A stretch of DNA of 10,087 bases from WHTG01 sp035540515. Lineage in GTDB: Bacteria > Actinomycetota > Nitriliruptoria > Euzebyales > Egibacteraceae. Below are positions 1 through 5,876 of this stretch, piece after piece. Position 1 is the stretch's first letter, and every line of letters starts with the position of its first letter. Under the pieces are notes generated by a model. That model had not been told where the DNA came from. It ran no database searches and saw only the letters and a list, made by a program, of their open reading frames with translations. The position numbers were made by a program, and so were the translations under genes. The stretch lies in assembly GCA_035540515.1 (NCBI GenBank), contig DATLGM010000040.1:1-10087 (forward strand), written 5' to 3'.

Positions 1-27
1 TCGGGTGACCGTCGCTCGTGCGCTCAC
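1..27 (-). CDS. Partial gene start, probably ftsI (penicillin-binding protein), cut by window edge
   Basis: Nine codons of a leftward reading frame beginning with GTG at 27 and running off the left edge (residues MSARATVTR). A strong ribosome binding site, GGAGGGG at 38-44, sits 10 bases before the GTG and decides the start. The gene begins 18 bases after the stop of the ftsL-like gene. In the standard dcw order, mraZ-rsmH-ftsL is followed by ftsI, the septal transpeptidase PBP3, so that is the expected identity. This is inferred from position only: nine residues carry no recognisable domain. Confidence 0.5.
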
Positions 28-45
28 GCTGGCTGGTCCCCTCCG

Positions 46-489
46 TCAGTCACCCGCACCGTCCCCCTTGGGCGCGGGAGGCGCCGCCATGGTGCTCGAC
101 GACTCGCCGGAATCGTCGGAGGCGCCGCCGGGGAGCAACACGTACCCGGGCTCGGTGCCAGGCACCATGCCCAGGTCGTTGGTCGCCGCGCGCTCGAGCC
201 GCCGGGGCGACTGCAGTCGCGTGACGTCGACGATGAGCTCGTCGGCGGTGCGCGTGAGGTCGCGGACTTCGTGCTCCAGCTCGCGCACGGCGAAGGACTG
301 CTCGGCAGCCAGTGCGTTGAGCGTGACCGATCCGAAGACGCCCATCGCCGCCATGACCACCATCAGGGCGACGTAGCGCCCGCCGCGCTTGCGCGGCGGC
401 GCCAACCGCAGCTGCCGTCGCGTGGTTGAGCGGGGGGCCGGCGAGCGGCGCGGGACGACGACCGCGACGTCCTGCGGCAGAGCCGCCAT
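46..489 (-). CDS. ftsL: FtsL-like division protein (septum formation initiator type)
   Basis: A 147-residue bitopic membrane protein. Residues 1-38 are a basic, arginine-rich cytoplasmic tail; about 39-61 form one hydrophobic transmembrane segment; about 62-95 look like an alpha-helical coiled coil (AVRELEHEVRDL). A segment SPRRLERAATNDLGMVPG at 94-111 then resembles the Pro-x-x-Leu/Ile-Glu...Ala...Gly-Met pattern seen near the end of FtsL/DivIC-type proteins. The tail is low complexity, rich in Ser, Pro, Gly and acidic residues. FtsL proteins act in the FtsQ-FtsB-FtsL complex that recruits and activates the septal synthase FtsW-FtsI. Sequence conservation is low in this family, so the call rests on topology plus position between rsmH and the presumed ftsI. 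Its ATG overlaps the rsmH stop by one base (TGATG), suggesting coupled translation. The C-terminal tail beyond residue 120 is probably lineage-specific. Confidence 0.83.
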   Translation of the reverse strand: MAALPQDVAVVVPRRSPAPRSTTRRQLRLAPPRKRGGRYVALMVVMAAMGVFGSVTLNALAAEQSFAVRELEHEVRDLTRTADELIVDVTRLQSPRRLERAATNDLGMVPGTEPGYVLLPGGASDDSGESSSTMAAPPAPKGDGAGD

Positions 490-1490
490 CAGCCCGTCTC
501 CACTGCGGCGATCTTCTCTGCCACCCGCAGCTTGGCCGAGCGTGCGCGGGGGTTGCGCGCGACCTCATCAGGGCCGGGGCGTTCCGCGCCACGCGTCAGC
601 AGCTGCACGACCGGGACCCGGCCGCACAGGCAGGTCGGCAGGTCCGGGGGGCACAGGCAGCCGCGGGCCGCGTCGGCGAAGGTCTGCTTGGTGATGCGGT
701 CCTCCAGCGAGTGGTACGACAGGACCGCGATGCGTCCACGCCGGCCGTCGACCGCCGAGTGCTCGACCAGCTCCAATGCCTGGGGAAGGGAGGCACTGAA
801 GCGGTCGAGCTCGGCGTTGACGGCGATGCGCAACGCCTGGAACGTGCGGGTCGCCGGATGCGGCGTCGCGTGGCGCACCCGGGCGGGAACGGCGTCGGTC
901 ACCGCCGCGGCCAACTCGCTCGTCGTCTGTGGACGGCGGCGGACCATCGCGGCGGCGATCCGACCGGCAAAGCGCTCTTCGCCGTACTGCCGCAGGATCT
1001 TGGTGAGCTCGTCGGCGTCGCTCGTTGCGATCAGCTCCGCTGCGGTGGGACCGCTGGTGGGGTCCATCCGCATGTCCAGCGGCGCGTCGTGGCGGAAGGA
1101 GAACCCCCGCTCTGCTCGGTCCAGCTGCATCGACGAGACACCGAGGTCGTACAGCACCGCCCGGACCGGGCCCGCGGTCCGGCTGATCTCGGCGGTCCGC
1201 TCCGTGAGCTCGTCGTACCCGGCGTGCACCAGGTGGACCCGGTCGCCGTATGCGGCCAGCCGGCGCCCTGCCAGCTGGAGCGCATCGGGGTCGCGGTCGA
1301 ACCCGACGAGGTGGACGGTGGGGCTGCTGGCGGCCAGCAGCGCGGCGGCATGGCCGGCCGCACCGACGGTGGCGTCGATGATGACCCCGTCGCCGGTCGG
1401 CGCGGCGAGCAGCTGCGTGATCCGCTCGACCATGACCGGTTCGTGGTTGGCGGCGGGGGTGGGTGGCGACATGAGCTGGACGGCACCCAT
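489..1490 (-). CDS. rsmH: 16S rRNA (cytosine(1402)-N(4))-methyltransferase RsmH (MraW)
   Basis: 333 residues, a normal length for RsmH, which uses S-adenosylmethionine to N4-methylate C1402 in the ribosomal decoding centre. Visible family motifs: NHEPVMVERI near 15-24; a motif I equivalent DATVGAAGH at 39-47, where most members have DGTxGxGGH; GFDRDPDAL at 63-71; LYDLGVSSMQLD at 113-124, followed by RGFSFRHDAPLDMRMD; YGEERFAGRIA at 169-179; HPATRTFQALRIAVNAEL at 211-228; and AVLSYHSLEDRI at 255-266. A CxC...CxC cluster at 278-289 matches a cysteine-rich insertion seen in many homologues. The ATG at 1490 directly abuts the mraZ stop (TAGATG); a weak GGGGA lies 8 bases upstream. A second in-frame ATG at 1472 (residue 7) is possible, as the leading six residues look unconserved. 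It is translated in an operon with mraZ and the ftsL-like gene. Confidence 0.97.
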   Translation of the reverse strand: MGAVQLMSPPTPAANHEPVMVERITQLLAAPTGDGVIIDATVGAAGHAAALLAASSPTVHLVGFDRDPDALQLAGRRLAAYGDRVHLVHAGYDELTERTAEISRTAGPVRAVLYDLGVSSMQLDRAERGFSFRHDAPLDMRMDPTSGPTAAELIATSDADELTKILRQYGEERFAGRIAAAMVRRRPQTTSELAAAVTDAVPARVRHATPHPATRTFQALRIAVNAELDRFSASLPQALELVEHSAVDGRRGRIAVLSYHSLEDRITKQTFADAARGCLCPPDLPTCLCGRVPVVQLLTRGAERPGPDEVARNPRARSAKLRVAEKIAAVETG

Positions 1491-1922
1491 CTAGAAGATC
1501 CCCAGACCGAAGGCTTCATCGGTCTCGGCGAAGTCACGCATGGCGCGCTCGCGGTAGGCGTCCCAGGCCACCGAGTCCCACAGCTCGATGCGGGAGTCGG
1601 CACCGACGACCGTGACGTCTTTGACCAGACCGGCGTAGTCGCGCAGGCGCGCCGGGATGGTGATGCGCCCCTGCCGGTCCAGCTGCTCGGCATGCGCCGA
1701 GGAGGTGATCACCCTGGCAAAGGCGCGTTCGCGGCGGTCGGTCGAGCGCAGTGTCCGCAGGCTCGCGACGACGCGGCGCCAGTCGCTGGCGGGGTGGATT
1801 GCCAAGCAGTTGTCCTGCGCCACCGTCATCACCAGCCCCTCACGCAGCTCGTCGCGGAACGCCGACGGGAGGATGACGCGCCCTTTCGGGTCCAGCGTGT
1901 GCTGGTACTCCCCCAGGAACAT
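1491..1922 (-). CDS. mraZ: Transcriptional regulator MraZ
   Basis: With the ATG at 1922 the protein is 143 residues, the usual MraZ length, and opens with the family's characteristic MFLGEYQHTLDPKGR. Two AbrB/SpoVT-type DNA-binding half-motifs are present: DPKGRVILPSAFRDEL at 11-26 and DRQGRITIPARLRDYAGL at 82-99. MraZ proteins form ring-like oligomers that bind short direct repeats upstream of their own gene and control the dcw cluster. Exactly such repeats lie at 1961-2009 just upstream. A GTG at 1943 would add seven residues (MADAEAS), but these do not look conserved. Neither start has a convincing Shine-Dalgarno sequence, so the conserved N-terminus decides. The gene is first in the dcw operon, directly followed by rsmH with no spacer. 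Confidence 0.96.
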   Translation of the reverse strand: MFLGEYQHTLDPKGRVILPSAFRDELREGLVMTVAQDNCLAIHPASDWRRVVASLRTLRSTDRRERAFARVITSSAHAEQLDRQGRITIPARLRDYAGLVKDVTVVGADSRIELWDSVAWDAYRERAMRDFAETDEAFGLGIF

Positions 1923-1952
1923 TGAGGCTTCGGCGTCAGCCACGTCACGGCA

Positions 1953-2009
1953 CCCATCGGCTCACCCATTGGTCACCAACGAGCACCACTGTTCACCACT
2001 TCCCCCCAC
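1953..2009 (-). promoter_or_regulatory. Candidate MraZ operator: five direct repeats with 10-bp period
   Basis: On the minus strand the pentamers GTGGG, GTGGT, GTGGT, TTGGT and ATGGG occur at 2009-2005, 1999-1995, 1989-1985, 1979-1975 and 1969-1965, each separated by exactly five bases. The middle units extend to a TGGTG core. A sixth ATGGG at 1957-1953 is shifted two bases out of phase. MraZ of Escherichia coli is known to bind TGGG-type direct repeats separated by five bases upstream of mraZ. The repeats overlap the predicted -35/-10 spacer and transcription start, an arrangement suited to autorepression. Binding is inferred from pattern and position. Confidence 0.8.
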
Positions 2010-2016
2010 CTGTCAA
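1988..2016 (-). promoter_or_regulatory. Predicted promoter of the mraZ/dcw operon
   Basis: On the minus strand a perfect TTGACA -35 element lies at 2016-2011. A 17-base spacer leads to a weak -10, AACAGT, at 1993-1988, which matches TATAAT at the key second and last positions. Transcription would start near 1981, giving a leader of about 60 bases to the mraZ ATG at 1922. The spacer and start site are covered by the TGGK repeats. The -35 is strong evidence; the -10 is only moderate. Confidence 0.6.
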
Positions 2017-2032
2017 CCTCATTGGCCGTAAA

Positions 2033-2048
2033 TAGCCCCTTTGGGCTA
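2033..2048 (-). terminator. Small hairpin between the HNH gene and the mraZ promoter
   Basis: On the minus strand TAGCCC, loop AAAG, GGGCTA forms a perfect six-base-pair stem, followed by TTTA. It lies 17 bases upstream of the mraZ -35 element and about 200 bases after the HNH stop. It could be a short intrinsic terminator insulating mraZ from the upstream importer/HNH transcript, or a palindromic protein site. The stem is short and the T run only three bases, so terminator activity is uncertain. Confidence 0.35.
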
Positions 2049-2124
2049 CGACGTGGACGGCAAAGCCACAGGTCAGAGCCGGTGGTGGGAGGTGGGGCAC
2101 GGTGACCTGCGTGACCCCTCCGCT

Positions 2125-2175
2125 GCCCGCCCCCGCCCCCATCCGGGCGCGGAGCGGGCCCCCACGGGGGCGGGC
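2125..2175. repeat. GC-rich inverted repeat downstream of the HNH gene
   Basis: GCCCGCCCCC at 2125-2134 is the exact reverse complement of GGGGGCGGGC at 2166-2175, enclosing 31 bases. The right arm can instead pair locally with 2158-2163 as a 6-bp stem with a two-base loop, so the two folds exclude each other. No T tract follows on either strand. It may help end the leftward HNH transcript, but G/C runs of this kind also arise by composition alone. Confidence 0.3.
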
Positions 2176-2251
2176 ACTGTGGCCTTGACCGCGGCGCGGC
2201 GTCCGTGCGCCGGTCGTGGGACGTGCCAGGTGGAGCGAAGTGGGGGGCCGG

Positions 2252-2830
2252 TCAGCCCGCGGTCATCACGTCGCCCAGGTACACCGCCCAGTCGTCACGG
2301 ACGCCCCCGACCGCGACGACGAGCCAGAACGCCGCACGCGGTGCGTACGGCTGCGCGCGCAGGGCCATGCCCGCCTGCGCCGGCGTGTGGTCGCGCTTGC
2401 GGCTGTTACAGCGCCGGCAGGCGGCGACCACGTTCTCCCACTCGTGCAGCCCGCCCTTGCTGCGCGGGATGACGTGGTCGACGTTCTCCGCGCCGCGTCC
2501 GCAGTACTGGCACGTGTGGTGGTCCCGGATGAAGACGCCGCGCCGGCTCAGCGCGGCGCGCCTGCGGTAGGGCACCCGGACGTAGGACCGCAGACGGACC
2601 ACAGACGGCGCGGCGAGGTCCAGCGTGGCCGAGCGGAACCGGTGCCCGTTGGTCTGCACGACGTCGGCCTTGTCCGACAGGACGAGCACGACCGCGCGGC
2701 GGGCCGGCACGACGCACAGCGGCTCCATGGTGGCGTTGAGCACCAGGGCCTTGGCGCTGCGCCTGGTCGACGGCGACGTCGTGTGTCCAGACGATGGTCC
2801 GGAGTCCGCCTGCGCTGCGCCGACCTTCAA
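2252..2830 (-). CDS. HNH endonuclease domain protein
   Basis: With a TTG start at 2830 the protein is 192 residues. This start is chosen because GGGGAGG at 2837-2843 lies six bases upstream and because all longer forms would run back into the preceding ATPase gene. After a poorly conserved lead of about 27 residues comes ALVLNATMEPLCVV (28-41), the typical opening of a widespread actinobacterial HNH family. This is followed by YVRVPYRRR (83-91) and the nuclease core: zinc pair CQYC (107-110), VDHVIPRSKGG (117-127) with the conserved Asp-His, WENVVAACRRCN (131-142) with the second zinc pair and the final Asn. All key HNH residues are present, so a metal-dependent DNA nicking or cleaving activity is plausible. 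The cellular role of these stand-alone proteins is not established. It follows the importer operon by 89 bases and may be read from it. No methylase, toxin or phage neighbour is visible. Confidence 0.88.
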   Translation of the reverse strand: MKVGAAQADSGPSSGHTTSPSTRRSAKALVLNATMEPLCVVPARRAVVLVLSDKADVVQTNGHRFRSATLDLAAPSVVRLRSYVRVPYRRRAALSRRGVFIRDHHTCQYCGRGAENVDHVIPRSKGGLHEWENVVAACRRCNSRKRDHTPAQAGMALRAQPYAPRAAFWLVVAVGGVRDDWAVYLGDVMTAG

Positions 2831-2899
2831 CGCCAACCTCCCCGCCGCCGCGCCGGCGGCCGGCGACGCGCGGCCACTGTAGCCGACAGCACCGCGGCA

Positions 2900-2916
2900 G
2901 CGGGCACGACGCCCGC
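2900..2916 (-). terminator. Hairpin just after the second ATPase gene
   Basis: On the minus strand GCGGGC, loop GTCGT, GCCCGC gives a perfect 6-bp GC stem beginning three bases after the ATPase stop codon. No T tract follows, so it is at best a weak or pausing terminator, or a 3' stabilising structure. It stands between the importer operon and the HNH gene and could reduce read-through. Confidence 0.3.
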
Positions 2917-2919
2917 GAG

Positions 2920-3966
2920 TCAGGTTTCGGCGTCGCCCGTGAAGGGGTTGTCGTGCGGGGTGATCTCGCCGCGTTCGATCTGCTCGACCCAATGACATGC
3001 GGCGGTATGGCCGGATCGCAGCTCGCGCAGCACCGGTACCTCGTCCGCGCAGCGGGTCGGCTGCACGAAGGGGCACCGGGTGTGGAAGCGGCATCCCGGT
3101 GGCGGGTCCGCGGGCGACGGCATGTCGCCATGGAGGATGATGCGCTCGCGAGTCGTCTCGACCGCCGGGTCGGGAATCGGAACGGCCGACAGCAGCGCCT
3201 TGGTGTAGGGGTGCAGCGGCGTGTCGTACAGGTCCGCCGCCGGGGCGACCTCCACGATGGTGCCCAGGTACATCACGGCGATGCGGTCGGAGATGTGACG
3301 GACCACGGCCAGGTCGTGGGCGATGAACAGGTACGTCAGGGAGAACTCGTCCTGCAGGTCCTCGAGCAGGTTAATGATCTGTGCCTGAATCGACACGTCG
3401 AGCGCGGAGACGGGCTCGTCGGCGACGATGAGGTCGGGGTTCAGCGCGAGCGAGCGCGCCAGCCCGATGCGCTGGCGTTGCCCTCCCGAGAACTCGTGGG
3501 GGTAGCGGTTGCGTGCGTCGGCGGGCAGTCCGACGACCTCGAGCAGCTGCTGGACCCGCGCTTCGACATCGCCGCCCTCCGTGCCGTGGACGCGCAGGGG
3601 CTCGGCGATCGCGTTGCCGATGTTCTGCCGGGGGTTCAGCGACGAGTACGGGTCCTGGAACACCATCTGCATGCGCCGGCGAAGCCGCCGCATGTCCTTG
3701 CCTGACAGCGAGGCGACGTCGGTGTCTTCGAACAGGATGCGCCCGTCGGTCGGCTCGTACAGCCGCAGGATCGTCCGGCCGACCGTGGTCTTGCCGCAGC
3801 CGGACTCCCCCACCAGCCCGAGGGTCTCGCCGCGGCGGATGTCGAACGAGACGCCGTCGACGGCCCGGATGTCGTTGCCGGCACGCCCGAAGATCCGTGC
3901 GGCGGGCGCGAAGTGGACTCTGAGGTTCTCGACGCGGACCAGCGCGTCCGGCGACGTGTCAGTCAC
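2920..3966 (-). CDS. Peptide ABC transporter ATP-binding protein (DppF/OppF-like)
   Basis: A 348-residue ABC ATPase of the oligopeptide/dipeptide/nickel importer family; it would pair with the neighbouring DppD-like ATPase to drive uptake. Numbering from the chosen GTG: Walker A GESGCGKT at 53-60, Q-loop Gln104 in MVFQDPYSSLNP, signature FSGGQRQR at 159-166, Walker B LIVADEP at 179-185 and switch His217. The C-terminal oligopeptide-transporter extension has four conserved cysteines (about 292, 298, 306, 324). In related Dpp ATPases such cysteines have been reported to hold an iron-sulphur cluster. The start is GTG at 3966, preceded by a very strong GGGGGAGGG; it overlaps the previous gene by eight bases. 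An ATG at 3984 would add six residues without comparable ribosome-binding support. Substrate cannot be read from the ATPase. Confidence 0.95.
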   Translation of the reverse strand: MTDTSPDALVRVENLRVHFAPAARIFGRAGNDIRAVDGVSFDIRRGETLGLVGESGCGKTTVGRTILRLYEPTDGRILFEDTDVASLSGKDMRRLRRRMQMVFQDPYSSLNPRQNIGNAIAEPLRVHGTEGGDVEARVQQLLEVVGLPADARNRYPHEFSGGQRQRIGLARSLALNPDLIVADEPVSALDVSIQAQIINLLEDLQDEFSLTYLFIAHDLAVVRHISDRIAVMYLGTIVEVAPAADLYDTPLHPYTKALLSAVPIPDPAVETTRERIILHGDMPSPADPPPGCRFHTRCPFVQPTRCADEVPVLRELRSGHTAACHWVEQIERGEITPHDNPFTGDAET

Positions 3967-4966
3967 CGCCGCCCTCCCCCGCATCCAGGGCCGCGAGCTC
4001 GGCGTCGGGCACCGGGTTCCAGCAGGCCACCCGATGACCGGGATCGATCTCGCGCAGCTCCGGCACGTTGTTCCACGACTCGTCGGTGGCGTACCGGCAC
4101 CGCGGCGCGAAGGCGCAGCCGTCGGGCAGCGACGTCATGTTCCGAGGCGCACCGGTGATCGGCTGCAGGCGGCGCTTGGCCTCGGCGTCCAGCCGCGGGA
4201 CCGACTGCAACAGGCCGACGGTGTAGGGGTGCCGCGGTCGCGCGAACAGCTCGGTGGTTGCGGCCGTCTCCACGAACGCGCCGGCGTACATGACGTGCGT
4301 GCGCTCACAGATCCCGGCCACGACGCCCAGGTCGTGCGTGATCAGGATCAACGCCATCCGCTCCGTGGCGACCAGCTCGCGCAGCAGCTCGAGGATCTGC
4401 GCCTGGATGGTGACGTCCAGCGCGGTCGTGGGCTCGTCGGCGATCAGGACGCGCGGCTTGCAGGCGATCGCCATGGCGATCATCACGCGCTGGCGCATCC
4501 CGCCGGAGAACTGGTGCGGGAAGTCGCCGAGCCGCTCCCGGGCTCGGGGGATCCCGACGCGGTCCAGTAGCCGCACCGCCTCGTCACGGGCCTGGTTGCG
4601 ATCCATGTCCAGGTGCTTGCGCAACACCTCGGTGAGCTGGCGCCCCACGGTGAGAACGGGGTTGAGCGAGGTCATCGGATCCTGGAAGACCATCGCGACC
4701 TCTTTGCCACGGATGGCGCGCATCTGGGCGTCGCGCAGGGTCATCAGCTCCCTGCCGTCGAGCGTGACCGAGCCGGTGACCTGTGCCCCGCGCGGCAGGA
4801 TCCCCATGATCGCCAGAGAAGAGACGCTCTTGCCGCTGCCGGACTCCCCCACGATCCCCAGCGTCTCTCCGGGTTCGAGGTCGAACGACACGCCGTTGAC
4901 GGCGTAGATCGTCCGCTTCCGCGACCGGAAGCGGACGTGCAGGTCGTCGACGGACAGCAGCGGCAC
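3959..4966 (-). CDS. Peptide ABC transporter ATP-binding protein (DppD/OppD-like)
   Basis: A 335-residue cytoplasmic ATPase with all nucleotide-binding motifs: Walker A GESGSGKS at 40-47, Q-loop Gln95 in MVFQDPMTSLNP, signature FSGGMRQR at 153-160, Walker B VLIADEP at 173-179, switch His211, then the family's C-terminal extension starting about HPYTVGLL (246). The extension normally carries four cysteines. Here Cys284, Cys290 and Cys315 are present, but the third position is Ser297 (codon TCG), unlike the intact set in the adjacent DppF-like partner. GTG start at 4966, three bases after the permease stop, with AAGGA seven bases upstream. Its stop overlaps the start of the next ATPase gene, so the two should be made in equal amounts and work as a heterodimer. 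Confidence 0.95.
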   Translation of the reverse strand: MPLLSVDDLHVRFRSRKRTIYAVNGVSFDLEPGETLGIVGESGSGKSVSSLAIMGILPRGAQVTGSVTLDGRELMTLRDAQMRAIRGKEVAMVFQDPMTSLNPVLTVGRQLTEVLRKHLDMDRNQARDEAVRLLDRVGIPRARERLGDFPHQFSGGMRQRVMIAMAIACKPRVLIADEPTTALDVTIQAQILELLRELVATERMALILITHDLGVVAGICERTHVMYAGAFVETAATTELFARPRHPYTVGLLQSVPRLDAEAKRRLQPITGAPRNMTSLPDGCAFAPRCRYATDESWNNVPELREIDPGHRVACWNPVPDAELAALDAGEGGGD

Positions 4967-4969
4967 CCG

Positions 4970-5866
4970 TCAGTCCTTCAACTTGGGGTCGATGGCTTCG
5001 CGCAGCCCGTCGCCGATGAGGTTCAACGCGAGGACACTGAGCACGATCGCGAAGCCGGGGAAGAACACCAGGTGCACCGACTGGTCGAGTCGGTTTGCGT
5101 TGTCGGCAAGCATGCGTCCCCACTCGGGGAACCGGGGGTCGGCGGGCCCCAGCCCGACGAAGCTCAGCCCCGCCACCTCGATGATCGCGGTCGCCATCGC
5201 CAGCGTCGCCTGCACGATCACCGGCGCGATGGAGTTGGGCAGCAGGTGGGTGAACAGGATCCGGTGCCCCGGAGTACCCAGCGACCGGGCCGCGAGCACG
5301 TAGTCGGTCTCTCGGTTTCCCAGGATCGACCCGCGCAGCAGCCGCGCGAAGATCGGCACGTTGACGATGCCCACGGCGATCATGATCTGGAACAGCCCCC
5401 GCCCCAGGACGGTGACCAACGCGATGGCGAGCAGGAAGGCCGGCACGGCGAGCATCAGGTCCATCGCCCGCATGATCGTGCTGTCGACCCACCCCCGGAA
5501 GTAGCCCGCGAGCGCGCCCAACACCAGCCCCAGGCTGAGGCCGACGGCCACCGACACCACGCCCACCAGCAGCGACAAGCGTGTGCCGTAGATCACCCGT
5601 GCGTAGAAGTCGCGGCCCTGCTCGTCCAGTCCGAACCAGTGCTGCGCGGTCGGGCCCTCCGGGTTGGACGCCAGCGGCCCGACGCGCACGTTGGGGTCGT
5701 GCTGGGTCAGCAGGGGTGCGAACAGCGCCGCCAGGACGAACAGCACGAGCACGACGACGCCGACCATCGCGGCCTTGTTGCGCAGCAGGCGCGACAGCGC
5801 GTCGCGGTACAGCCCGGAGGCCTGTTCGGTCTCCAGCTCCTTGGCTTCGGCGGCGGCGATGCTCAC
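4970..5866 (-). CDS. Peptide ABC transporter permease (DppC/OppC-like)
   Basis: A 298-residue inner-membrane permease starting at GTG 5866; longer in-frame versions would run far into the preceding permease gene and contain non-hydrophobic, shadow-like sequence. Family marks: short cytoplasmic N-terminus (1-32), first transmembrane helix about 33-53, periplasmic HWFGLDEQGRDFYARVIYG at 76-94 (the FGTDxxGRD-type signature of DppC proteins), then further helices. The coupling EAA loop is YVLAARSLGTPGHRILFTHL at 189-208, and the end is IGDGLREAIDPKLKD, typical of the family. It would form the membrane channel with the DppB-like protein. The start follows the DppB-like stop by ten bases, with only a modest GAGAG ribosome-binding element. 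The DppD-like ATPase follows after three bases. Confidence 0.95.
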   Translation of the reverse strand: MSIAAAEAKELETEQASGLYRDALSRLLRNKAAMVGVVVLVLFVLAALFAPLLTQHDPNVRVGPLASNPEGPTAQHWFGLDEQGRDFYARVIYGTRLSLLVGVVSVAVGLSLGLVLGALAGYFRGWVDSTIMRAMDLMLAVPAFLLAIALVTVLGRGLFQIMIAVGIVNVPIFARLLRGSILGNRETDYVLAARSLGTPGHRILFTHLLPNSIAPVIVQATLAMATAIIEVAGLSFVGLGPADPRFPEWGRMLADNANRLDQSVHLVFFPGFAIVLSVLALNLIGDGLREAIDPKLKD

Positions 5867-5876
5867 GCGGGCGCTC

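Larger units (their letters stand above)
1944..2251. other. Gene-free control region between the HNH gene and mraZ
   Basis: No reading frame here looks like a real protein on either strand. The mraZ-proximal part (1944-2048) is comparatively A/T-rich for this window and holds the mraZ promoter, the 10-bp-period repeats and a small hairpin. The distal part (2049-2251) is very GC-rich. It contains a 10-base inverted repeat (2125-2134 with 2166-2175) and, overlapping its right arm, a short 6-bp hairpin (2158-2163 with 2166-2171). Nothing RNA-gene-like was recognised. Confidence 0.6.

Noticed and set aside
426..1925. 499-codon plus-strand open frame opposite mraZ and rsmH
   Set aside because: It is the antisense shadow of two certain genes. 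Its translation is low-complexity Arg/Gly/Val-rich with no domain, as expected in very GC-rich DNA.
2831..3094. Longer N-terminus of the HNH gene overlapping the upstream ATPase gene
   Set aside because: It would overlap the ATPase coding sequence by more than 170 bases. The extra residues look like shadow sequence, while the TTG at 2830 has a well-placed ribosome binding site.
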